From Pipra filicauda (Eukaryota; Chordata; Aves; Passeriformes; Pipridae): 64,000 nt of DNA. Below the pieces are notes generated by a model. It had not been told where the DNA came from. It saw nothing but the letters and a program-made list of their open reading frames with translations, and searched no databases. The stretch is from contig NW_024104425.1 of assembly GCF_003945595.2 (NCBI RefSeq), forward strand, positions 730,873 through 794,872, in the 5' to 3' direction. Of this stretch, positions 48,340 to 58,310 are shown piece by piece. The first letter of the stretch is position 1. Each line of letters opens with the position of its first letter. The translations under genes were made by a program, and so were the position numbers.

Positions 48340-48540
48340 AGTGGAATGCAATTAAGTAACATTAACCACGACAGAACCCTTTTCCATCTCATCTACAGCC
48401 TTTTCTCATTTGCCAGCTGCTGCCTTCAGATGATGCTTAGGTTTGCCTAAAATAGGCAGTCATCATGCACAATTTATAAATGCATTGTGCTGAACTGAAT
48501 AATGGTTTATTTATGATTCCGAGGCTACATTCATACATGG
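48340..48540. promoter_or_regulatory. Candidate conserved non-coding element
   Basis: This is a complex, non-repetitive stretch without homopolymers inside simple AT-rich flanks. It contains CAGCTGCTG-type E-box sequence and an AT-rich core (GCACAATTTATAAATGC, GGTTTATTTATGATTCC). I recognise no repeat or exon. The call rests on composition only. Confidence 0.15.
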
Positions 48541-51500
48541 AAAAGTTTTATGCTTCTACTTTTAAAAGTGAAAATATTACTAAAATGTAAGGCTATTTTC
48601 TATAATGAGCTGAGGAAATATCAAGGAAATAATACTCAAAGAGACTCACATCTATCAAGTATCCAGTAACATGAAAATCAGAAAAATAATCTGTCATATT
48701 GTTTTGCTATTTAATATTTGGTTGAGAAGGGGGCTGTTTCTAATCTTTTTCCCGTCTTTAGGAAATAAAGTTCTAACATACTTCTTCAGGATTTATATAA
48801 AACTTTTAAAATGTCCATAGCAATTTTTTGAGAATATTATGTTACCTACAACTTCAGTACATATTGAGAAGTTGTATTGAGAACTAATACTTAAAATATT
48901 CTATGCCCTTCTAGCTTCTCATATGCTCTTCACTGAACATTATCATCAAATGTTTAATAATTTATGTAACCAGTGCCTTGCTAAGTATTCTGTCAACTTT
49001 ATTTATTGTCTTAGAGATTAGAAAGTTGACCAGTGGAATTCAGTATTAGAAATTTATGGGGAAAACCCCAATTTTTTTCTTATGTAAAAGGCTTCCACTA
49101 AAACATTAATAGATGCTCTATCTACTGATCCAACTTACTGCCCTTCAGGGACTATCATATCACTTTTTTTTTTTTTATCCCTCATTTCTTGTCTTCATCT
49201 ATTAATGTGTCAACTCAATCTTAATAGTTGCACCTGCTTAGCAGTTTTCCCAGAATCTTCCACAATACATTGCTTTTCAAGGTCTAGGGAGAGTCATATC
49301 CAGGTGGTCTGTGCGTTTAATATAGACTGCAGAAACTTTTTGTGAACACTGTTTACTTTATCTTGAGTTTAACTAAAATATAATATTTTGTTTAAAATTA
49401 CCTTAGCTGCTTGCTGATCATGCTACAAAAAGGAAAGTGAATTTGTTTTGAGACATAGCTACAGATGCACAAATACTGCCTGGCTGATAAAACTAAGAAC
49501 ATATTTGTGATACAGAACTCATCTTCCTTTACTTTTTTCCAAGACAGTATCTATGAGAAGAGAGGTGAAACTTTTTGCTACATGAAACTTTCATGAAAAT
49601 ATTTTACTTTTTTACTGATTGCCCAGTACTTAGAAATATTAGACTAGCTTTTCCATATAATTTAGATTCTTTTCTTTTTTTAAATATTCACTGTTGTATT
49701 GTGTATTAAGAGTTTTATAACAGAATGTTCCTTCTTTTACGACTGTGTGAAGACCCCTGGGGACTACTTGTGTTGAAGGTCATTTTTAACATATAATGAA
49801 CAACACATAAGCTAAAAAGGATTGTGAATTAATTTTTTCTCTTTCTTTTAGCTAGCTCTTTTTCCTTTATACGCTCTTGGAAATTCATCATATGCATCAG
49901 TAAAGGGATCTTGTGCTCATCACATCAAATGGGCTTTCTATTGCTTTTATATTTTATTATCCAATCATGTTTTTTATATTCTTCACTAACATTTTCTTTT
50001 CTTTTCCTGCTAGCATCAGGATTTTGTTTCTTTTTCCAGTTGCTTTTGTCCACTTCATACATTAAGACAGTTGCATTCACATTGACTAGATTGTCTTCCA
50101 TTCTCTATTTCTGAGCACTCCAGCCTACTGCATCCTAATTATAGTGTCTTTCAGAATTCCCTGGCTGGGGCCATTAGTTCAGTACTAAGTCACATAGGAG
50201 AGTGTCTCCCACTGAGTCAGTAGCACTAAAAAACTTGCTGTAACACTGAAATGTTCCTTAGAGGTCTCCAACTCTACCATTAATTCAACCTGAATCTACT
50301 TGCCTTGTTAGGTCTGACAGGATTACAATCCGTTGTGGCTCGACTGCCTGGATTCACAGAAGACTGTCGGAGATTTGACAGTGTTTTTTTAAGAGAATAA
50401 CCTTCTAGTGGAGTAATGGTCAGTCCAACAAGGATCAGCTTTACTTAATAAAAAATAATTACAGTAATAATTTCTTTTTAAGCTATGGAACTGTGTTAAA
50501 AATATTGGTTACAATGTATTTAACGTGCAAATATTGATGCAACTGAAACTTCATAATAATAATTATTTATTAATTTCTTATACAATTCATACTTAAATAT
50601 AGATTTCAGAAGACAAGGAGTGAAGAAAACATATTGCAAAACAGAGGATTCATATTACATCTATAACCTCTGAATATTCTTTTAAATATGTCCTAATATT
50701 TACTAATATACCTGAATTAAATAGTCATTCTGAAGAATTGCAAGAATCACTACAAATTAAGTCTGAATAATTCTGATAATCTAGTGTTAAATTTACCCAG
50801 GCTAAAAGAAGTCTTCCCTGTCATTTTACTAAATTGAGTACTTTAAGTACTCTTTAAGAAAAGGGATAGTCTTGGTGATTTCTGCACATCTGAAGACTGT
50901 TGAAAAAATGTAGAAAACCTTAATGGTTTTTGAAAAAACCTCAAAGATTATTAAGCACAGAAAAATAGTAGCAGTAGTAGTAGTCTTGACTGTTAGGTCT
51001 TGCTGGAATTTGAAAGGTAAACATTTTTCATCCCATGAACTAAGCTGTGCTAATTGTATTTGTTAATGGTTATAAGTCATTCATAGTTACAGTAACAGCA
51101 AGGCGCCACAGTTCTGGAGAAGGACTCCTTCTCTGTTAAATTCTGCTAAGCATGATAGAAATAGAATTTACCATTAACTTGCAGAACTTTCTCCCTTGCA
51201 GAGCTTGCAGAACTCAAGCTTCTTGGGTATTTTGAGATTTATGGTAACTTTTCTCAAGTATATGACAAAAAAACTACCTTTGGAGCTTCAATTGCCATTT
51301 ATAACCTGGCATATGAGTTCATGTACCTTAGAAAACCTTGAAATCCAGTAATTCTCATCTGCAGTTGTAAAGTTACAATGCTTACCTCTTATAACAGTAG
51401 TTTTTATCAGCACATCTCAAGTTGTATAACAGAGGAAGCCAGTTTTAGTTCTTTAAATAATTGTTGTACAAAACATATTCCTGAATTTATGAACAAATGA

Positions 51501-52152
51501 AAGCTGCCTTTGTGTCCACTTTTTCTCACACTGTAAAGGTGATAGTTACTGCTTTGCAACACTGACACATTGATTATAGGTTCTGTACGGTCTCTTTCTA
51601 TTGTTTTCTCTTTCTGTGAGTTTGAATATCTATCAAGAAACTCCAGGTAATGCGACACATTTGATGAAGATACTCTTTTACTAGCTGCTCTTACTGCAGC
51701 TGCTTTCTAGAAATGGCATACTGTAAACCTTAATTTATCTGCTATTATGGCAGCCTCATACTTGATTTCACTGTAATGAATAAAAGTGTTATACATCCAG
51801 GGTCTTCAAGTAATTATTTCTGCTGTAAAAGAGAATATGTGATTATTCCAATCCTTCATTCCTATTTTCTGCTTAGTTATTATGTTAAAGATTTAAGAAT
51901 CAAAAGTGCCATGTGGAGCAGACAAACCCTATGAAGTGGTCTTTCTTCTATATAGAGCTAAAAAGCAAATTTTTAAATTGTTTATCCTCTGTTTTTTTTT
52001 GTTCTCATAATAAATTTTACTTCTCTAAAGAGCCAAAATAATTTCTATACATGTCTAAAAAAATGTACTGGTCAAAAGATTTTATGTCATGTTTACTTAA
52101 GTTTCATATTACATATTTTTCCACAGGTATAATTTTTTAAATATTTTGGTGG

Positions 52153-52737
52153 TGTCATGTTTTAGCCCCAGCTAGTGACCACGCGCCACACAGCTGCTTC
52201 CTTACTCCCTCATCAGTGGGATGGGGGAGAGAATCAGAAGGGGAAAAGCCAGAAAACTCGTGGGTGGAGATAAAGATAGTTTAATAGGGAAGCAAAAGCT
52301 GTGCATGCAAGCAAATTCATTCACTGCTTCCCATGGGCAAGCAGGTGTTCAGCCATTTCCAGGGGAACAGAGCCCCACCATGCGTAATGGTGATTTGGGA
52401 AAACAAACTCAATCACTCCAGAAATCCCCTCCTTCTTCCTTCTTACCCTCAGCTTTATATACTGAGCATGATGTCACCTAGCGTGGAATATTACTTTGGA
52501 AAGTTGTCATCAGCTGTCCTGGCTGTGTCTCCTCCCAAGTTCCCAGGCACCCCCAGTTGGATGCATTGGCAGCATGGCAGCACGAAAAGCAGAAAAGGCC
52601 TTGGCTCTGTGTGAGAACTGTTCAGCAATAACAAAAACTCCTCTATATTATCCCCCCTGTGTTCAGCACAAATCCAAAACACAGCCCCCTACTAGCCACT
52701 GTGAAGAAAACCAACTGCTCCAGCCAAAACCACCACA
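52153..52737 (+). mobile_element. Near-complete ERV solo LTR (TGTCATGTTTTAGCCCC type), 585 bp
   Basis: Begins TGTCATGTTTTAGCCCCAGC and ends CCAAAACCACCACA. Internal blocks GGGATGGGGGAGAGAATCAG, AACTCGTGGGTGGAGATAAAG, TAGTTTAATAGGGAAGC, CAGGTGTTCAGCCATTTCCAG, CAGCTTTATATACTGAGC and AGCAATAAC agree in order with a full-length avian ERV LTR that I remember from bird genomes. No internal viral sequence is adjacent, so it is a solo LTR. The flanks (GGTGG and AATGG) do not give an exact target duplication, suggesting an older insertion. Four overlapping ORFs of 63-93 codons between 52221 and 52747 fall within or overlap the LTR and are not genes. Confidence 0.85.
52453..52476 (+). promoter_or_regulatory. 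TATA-like and CRE-like sites in LTR
   Basis: TTATATA at 52455-52461 is followed by TGATGTCA at 52469-52476. The latter is one C-to-T change from the cyclic-AMP response element TGACGTCA, consistent with CpG decay. Activity is not shown. Confidence 0.3.
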
Positions 52738-53277
52738 AATGGTTTGACCTTCCTACTTCTGTATTTTGAAATATGTTTGGTGATGTCATGGCATAAACAA
52801 AGATTTAGTGCTAAAGGAAGAGAAGAGTAATGAAGTTGTTTTTGAAGTCTTGTACATATATGTATGTCTGTTCTCTTTTAGAAAGTTTCTTATTGTTTTG
52901 ATAATATTCTAGCAAGTTACCTGAAATAAAAAGGAGTCAAACGTTTCTTTACTGCATGTTGTTCAGCTGTATCACTGTTCTGTTGGAGGGAGAACTGAAG
53001 AAAAAGACATTTTAGAAGAAAGCATAAAGTTTTGTCAAAATATGCACAATAGTATATTTAACAAGAACCTCATGGAGTTAGGAAGTTATATGTTTCTATA
53101 GCAATTATATAAAATTATGAATACACAGATATGAAAAGGATTAGCTCTCTATTATAAAAAAATCTTTACATTAAAGCCAGCTTCCAATTTATTTCTGTCT
53201 GTGATAAACTTTGCTTGCAAACCAGATGACCAGCCTATACATATTCTTCTCAGAAAAAAGATCAGATCACTTTTCTT

Positions 53278-53456
53278 GTGTCATGCTGAGCTCTTCTTTC
53301 TCTAACATAAATCTATGGAGTTTGCATCCCATGGTCAGGGAGAATAATTTTTATCTGGTGTTATATATCTGACTAGTTGTCTGGACAATGTGCTTCCATA
53401 TTGTATATATTAGAGTCAAACGTTAAAGAATAAGCTATTTTTTTTTTATTTACATT
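53278..53456 (+). repeat. Tandem duplication, copy 1 (179 bp)
   Basis: This unit starts GTGTCATGCTGAGC and ends TTTTATTTACATT. It is followed directly by a second copy at 53457-53637. Confidence 0.95.
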
Positions 53457-53637
53457 GTGTCATGCTGAGCTCTTCTTTCTCTAACATAAATCTATGGAGT
53501 TTGCATCCCATGGTCAGGGAGAATAATTTTTATCTGGTGCTATATATCTGACTAGTTGTCTGGACAATGTGCTTCCATATTGTATATATTAGAGTCAAAC
53601 GTGATAAAGAATAAGCTATTTTTTTTTTATTTACATT
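53457..53637 (+). repeat. Tandem duplication, copy 2 (181 bp)
   Basis: Nearly identical to copy 1. By eye I find one substitution (T at 53361 versus C at 53540) and one 2-bp insertion (GA at 53603-53604). Such high identity implies a recent duplication, or an assembly artefact from a heterozygous or mis-collapsed region. Confidence 0.95.
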
Positions 53638-54120
53638 AACCTAAAGCAAAGCAACAGAGGATAGAAGTCTAAGATGTGTTTTTCTAAGCCTGAACATTCA
53701 AAGTGAATTTTCCATGTTATTCTTAATCTGACATCCGTTTTTGAGGGTGGACTTAAGGTCATTTACATGTTAATTAGCTGATTGTGGGTGTTGCTAAGGA
53801 TTTATATTTCTACATTCTAAGCTACAGCAGCAAATAACTGCCAGCTATTTGGAACTGCACTGAAAATAATTGTTGGGACCATTGTTTGAAAAAACTAGTC
53901 CTTTGAGTAAAGGCCAATGAAAAAAAGAAAAATACACTCATGAAAATATTAGAAACTTATAACAAGACATTGCTTAGCTAACACTAATAAGCTTTTAGAA
54001 TCTAGCAGAACAGCAATCAATATCCTCACAGGCTTACTCTTCTGTATGTCCATGACTCCTTAATAGGTCCTAACAGCTCCACTTTGACCTAATAACTCCA
54101 AAGCAGAGGCATTAATCATC
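53638..54120. promoter_or_regulatory. Unique DNA with candidate conserved element at 53680-53900
   Basis: The stretch at 53680-53900 is complex and non-repetitive. It contains a homeodomain-type core (TTAATTAGCTGATTG near 53770) and GCAGCAAATAACTGCCAGC. I recognise no exon. That it might be a regulatory element is inferred from composition alone. Confidence 0.15.
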
Positions 54121-54835
54121 ATGGATTTTTTTTTAATTATTTTTTATGTTAGCATCTCTGCCATTAGTTCTACAGCTCACACAAGGTTGCTAGGAACTGT
54201 CTGTTGGGTACCTCATTGTAAAGGAAGCTATAGCCTGAAATGAGCACTTCCACATAAGAAGGCATGACACCATGAGGTTTCCAGAACAGTTTTACAACCA
54301 TGCAACAAATAATGTGGAAAGTTGCTCATTGAGAAATGTTCTTTGGAAAACCCCATTCTCTCTGGATTTTGGTGTGCTAATCTCTAACCCTGGAAGCATA
54401 TACTAGCACAGTCCCAGTAAGGGCATATTAATGAAAAAATATGCTAAAACAATCTGTAAACATATTTTCTTCTTTGTTCATTTTCCTTTGGTATTAAGTT
54501 TTACTGAGAAACTAGGTCTTAGTCTTCTATAAAAGTTTCTTTAGATAGATAATTCTTCAGAAAAAATGTTTTCTTTGAATATGAATCTGTGTCCATGATA
54601 AATGAAAGCTGAATTCTAGTGATGTTTTTTGAATATCCATACTGGATTTCATTGCATATGATTTTCATTTTCTTATTTTTATTGTTTTGCACAGTATGTT
54701 GTTGTACCGGTCTTATGTTATTTTTAGGTACTTCTTTCAGCATCAATTTTTTTTCTTTCTCTCCTCTTTACATAAGATTTGTTATCATCTTTTGAGAATT
54801 TCAACATTTGTTCAGCAATGAAGCTACTTTGTAGT
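54121..54835. other. AT-rich intergenic DNA
   Basis: No gene or repeat is recognised here. Confidence 0.5.
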
Positions 54836-54839
54836 GACT

Positions 54840-55090
54840 AAAAAAAGTGCAAAACAAATATAAAATGAAGCTCTGAGTATAAGATAGGAATGTACATGAG
54901 CTGCGTGCTGATGTGACAAGATGTAAATAATGCTGCCGTGTTGATACACAGAGCGTGATAGTGTATTATGCCAGTTTGACAGCCACGGTATGGTCAAGCT
55001 GAAATTTATCAATGCCCACAGGGCCAAATTGTCAGTCACAGCAAACAGATGTCAAAGGAGGAGAGAACACTGGACAAGCCACCAAGACAA
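54840..55090. promoter_or_regulatory. Candidate conserved non-coding element with retained CpGs
   Basis: A complex 250-bp stretch with several CpG dinucleotides (GAGCTGCGTGCTGATG, GCTGCCGTGTTGAT, AGAGCGTGATAG, GCCACGGTATGG) in a region otherwise almost free of them. CpGs outside islands decay quickly in vertebrates, so their clustering can mean selective constraint or a young insertion. No transposable-element signature is recognised. The 71-codon minus-strand frame at 54824-55039 has no recognisable domain. Confidence 0.22.
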
Positions 55091-56095
55091 GATGGTCTCT
55101 CTGTAGGATGTGTACATCAAGGCAAACGCAGGCATGCTTTCCATGGAGTGGTGTAAGGATATAAGAAATATTGCCATGGGATAAAACTATGAGTGTGTTT
55201 AGGACTGATGAACATTACTGTTGCAGCAAAATTGGAGAAAAGCCAATAAAAAGTGGATTACCTATGTGGTGAGTATTGGTACATGCCACAACGTGTGCTG
55301 TAGAAGATGTCCTTCCCATCTTCCACTAGGTTAATTCCTCCTACTGTTGCCTACATATATTTTTTTTTTAAACGATTCTTCCAATTTTTCTATTTTTACA
55401 TTTTCTTAGCTTCTATGCTGCAGAGCTTGGGCAACATATTTTTATTAAAAACATTAGCCATGGGTTCATACTTTTTTAGTTATGACAGTTGCTGCCATCT
55501 GTGACTCTTGACGAAGTTTCTTTCATCTCTGATCTTGCCGAGGTGGTTTAAGATATTTACCAGAACATGACCCCTGTAGCACAAATTCTTAAGTTATACC
55601 AGGACCCAAGTATGGCTGGATCCATAACATTGCAAACGTGTTATGCTATGGTTCACTATCCATGTAATTTAAAGCAGGTGATATGTCTTGAGCTATTGCA
55701 ATGGTCACCACTATATTAGGTCTTTATGGAAGTTAATTTAAGAATCAAACCCAAACCCTAGCTCCTGATTGCACTTTTGGCATTCAAAGTCTTAGAAGAT
55801 AACACTGAGTTTTTAAAATTTACGTGTCCTACAATGGCTATCTCTGATGTCAGAGAATAATTTGCTACAGAAAGTCTTTGCCACCTTCCACATAATACTG
55901 AGGATATTCAAACAGAAAAAAAACCAAAACAAACATTATTTTTCATAGACTCTTACCTTCAGAAACCAGGTTCAACTTTGTATTCACATTTCCCACTGTC
56001 AGAAGATATTCTACACAAGGTTTTAATGTTTTAATATTAATTATGTTTACTTGGATTCTGATTTAGCAACACAGCAATTCACTGAAATAACAAAC
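55091..56095. other. Intergenic DNA
   Basis: No gene or classified repeat is recognised. Confidence 0.5.
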
Positions 56096-56097
56096 CA

Positions 56098-56436
56098 GGC
56101 AAAATACAGCAATTTCAAAACATAACTGGATCACAATACAGACTTGATTCTCATTACTGACCTCTATATATTTATTGTCATGATTCTGGGTGACCCAGTC
56201 ATTGGGAAGGAATACATGGGTCAAAGCCAGCTCAAACCTCTTGTCCTCTTCAAAGTGCATTCTCTTGGTTGTTCAAGTTTTATACTGTGTGTTGGGCTGA
56301 GCCACCTCCCCAGTGCTGGTCTGGCTTACTCAGGAAACCGTCGCACTCTCCGATTAAGTCAGGGAAGCTGATACATAGCCAGATGATCCACTCAACTAAT
56401 TCATCCTTTTATTCAGAGATCACCCTCTGGTCCTCC
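56098..56436 (+). repeat. Unclassified dispersed repeat, copy A
   Basis: This aligns by eye, in the same orientation, with 61267-61615. Shared blocks in order are GCAAAATA..GCAAT.TCAA.ACAT..(T)GGATCA.AATAC, CTGGGAAGGAA-type sequence, GTC(A/G)AA..CAG.TCAAAC, TTGTTTTATA-type sequence, GCTGAGCCAC, TGCTGGTCTGGCT.ACTCAGG.AA, CCACTCAACT and CTCTGGTCCTC. It could be a diverged ERV LTR or another old interspersed element. I cannot name the family. Confidence 0.65.
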
Positions 56437-57812
56437 AGCCAACTTTAATCACATTATTAATAAGGTTTTCATATGGTAACCAGATAAGTTAGGCTACTAG
56501 CTTGTTAAAACTCTAAGCAGAATAACAATAATTTTATAGCTCAATGTATGTGGGGTTTTCCTTTTTTGACCATAACAAGATTTTGGATGTAAAAAATAAG
56601 TCTACAGACTCTTGTAGACTTTTATCATTTGACATATAGGTCATTATTGTGTTAACTGGTAGGACAGTGCATTTAGTGTAATAGCAATCACAAAATTTAA
56701 AATTCTGCACTTTTTTTTTCATACTAAAGATTAAATAAAGCAAAATTTAGATTTAGTCTGAATACTAAATCTTCTCACAGCCTTTCCATCTAACTTGTGT
56801 GCCTGAGGAAGTAAAGCATATACTTTTTTTCCAAAAGCAGTCTTATCTGAAATAATTCCAGAGTTCTGAAAACAATTTCTTTGTCATCTTGTAAAGCAGT
56901 GCATTGTTAATCATTGATCAGATAATACACATTATTCTTCATTATTTTGCACCAAGACGAGGATTTGAGCCCCATTTTTCATAAGCAGTCTTTGCATATT
57001 TGTATTACATATTTCCTTAATGCATGTACCAATGACAAAAGAGACTTAGTTAAAAAATGACAGAATTAGAAAAATAAAGATTAAAGCTGTTTGACCTCAA
57101 AGGATACCCTAAGAGTGTATTTTCTAATTCACAAACTTAAGCATATGTAGACAACTGTAAAACAGATTGCTTTACCTGTTAAGAGCAGGCAATTATTTTT
57201 ATATGATAGGAATAAGGACCCAGTTTTCACCAAGGACAAATATTAATATTTCTAAATTGTGTTAGGTGAAAATAAAAGAAATTCCCCCACAACATGCATT
57301 TTATTTCTGTTTATGGAGAAGTTGACATATTGACAGAAATAATTTGGAAGTGTTGTATTTATCAGCAAGGTGTAGCACTGTGTACAGCTTATTTCAGCAC
57401 AGCTCTCCTAAAGTCAAAGAAGCTATTTTGTGCTACCTCCTATTATATGATTTATTAACCGTGTTTTGCTTGATTGGACAAAAAGGAATTTAATGTATGT
57501 TCCTGAAATCAACTTTTAGCATGATGCCATAAGAAGGTAGTGCAGTCAGCAAGAATCTTGAACTTCTAACCCATCCCTTTGCTTTTTTCCATCAACTTAA
57601 CTGTATACAATAATTCAATCTGTCAGAAACTGCAGAACAGCATATACCTGTGTCCTGTGTGACTAGGAAGTTAAGCTATCATCTTTCTATATAATCATTT
57701 ATTAATTAGTTGGAGAAACAAATAGATGAAAATAAATGTACTCAGGTTTTCTGCAACCAAAGGCAGATGGTAATTTGATTCTGCTTTCCTCATTTTAGAA
57801 CGAATTTTGTAG
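56437..57812. other. AT-rich intergenic DNA
   Basis: No gene or classified repeat is recognised. Confidence 0.5.
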
Positions 57813-57818
57813 AAAATT
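57813..57818. repeat. Left 6-bp target-site duplication (AAAATT)
   Basis: AAAATT precedes the LTR start TGTGGAG and is repeated exactly at 58305-58310. Confidence 0.9.
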
Positions 57819-57926
57819 TGTGGAGTATTTGCAGGACAATGGACGCTTTGTGAATAATCCATATTACCAGCTCTGAGGAGCAGTAGGCCTCACTTGACAT
57901 AACTTTAGAGGTTATTAAAAGAATAG

Positions 57927-58017
57927 TTTATAGTTGCAAGCTGTGTGAAATTCTGTGTGTTTATACTTGCAAGCTGTGTGAAGACTGTATGTTTATAGTT
58001 GTAAGTTGTGGGAAACT
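57927..58017 (+). repeat. 32-33-bp tandem repeat in LTR U3, about 2.8 copies
   Basis: Units TTTATAGTTGCAAGCTGTG.. at 57927-57959, TTTATACTTGCAAGCTGTG.. at 57960-57991 and TTTATAGTTGTAAGTTGTG.. at 57992-58017. Repeats in U3 often act as viral enhancers, but this has not been tested for this element. Confidence 0.9.
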
Positions 58018-58211
58018 GGAGATAAAGAGAAAACTGGAAAGTCCCTGGAAAGCCCCTAAAGGTGGATCAACAAGAGGGACTTTAGGCAGCTCGAATGATG
58101 TCAGGACGCGTGGACAGAGCATCGGGACCAATGAACTAAAGGCATGCAGCGTGTGCACAGACTGAGCTATCCAATCTCTTTGTTGTAATCACATACAGAG
58201 AAGGAGCTGAC

Positions 58212-58220
58212 TATATAAAA
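58212..58220 (+). promoter_or_regulatory. LTR TATA box
   Basis: TATATAAAA lies about 90 bp before the LTR's 3' end and 17 bp before AATAAA. The predicted transcription start would be close to the polyadenylation signal, as in compact LTRs where AATAAA overlaps the U3/R boundary. Confidence 0.75.
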
Positions 58221-58236
58221 GCTAACTCATTTAAAT

Positions 58237-58242
58237 AATAAA
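58237..58242 (+). terminator. LTR polyadenylation signal AATAAA
   Basis: An exact AATAAA is followed by TTGAACATCG and a GT-rich U5. It is the LTR's own 3'-end signal and could also stop or truncate host transcripts crossing this region on the plus strand. Confidence 0.75.
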
Positions 58243-58304
58243 TTGAACATCGTTTGATCGTATTGATCGTCCGTGCGTTGTTTCCTGAACTCTTGCTGTC
58301 TACA

Positions 58305-58310
58305 AAAATT
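58305..58310. repeat. Right 6-bp target-site duplication (AAAATT)
   Basis: Exact copy of 57813-57818, immediately after the LTR end TCTACA. Confidence 0.9.

Larger units (their letters stand above)
47428..52152. other. AT-rich intergenic DNA
   Basis: No gene or transposable element is recognised over 4.7 kb. It includes an 18-bp direct repeat at 48037-48103 and a candidate conserved stretch at 48340-48540. Poly-T run near 49165-49177. ORFs of 83 codons or fewer have no recognisable domain. Confidence 0.45.
57819..58304 (+). mobile_element. Complete solo ERV LTR, 486 bp, TG...CA with exact 6-bp TSD
   Basis: Starts TGTGGAGTATTTGCAGG and ends CTTGCTGTCTACA, flanked by exact AAAATT duplications. 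U3 carries three copies of a 32-33-bp tandem repeat (57927-58017). A TATA box (TATATAAAA, 58212-58220) and AATAAA (58237-58242) are followed by a short CpG-rich R-U5 (ATCGTTTGATCGTATTGATCG, then GTCCGTGCG), so orientation is plus. The compact 486-bp size and 6-bp duplication fit ERV1 or ERVK-class elements. All signals expected of an LTR are intact and CpGs persist in U5, suggesting a fairly young insertion. No internal retroviral sequence is present. Short minus-strand frames at 57961-58158 and 58227-58490 overlap it and are not genes. Confidence 0.93.
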
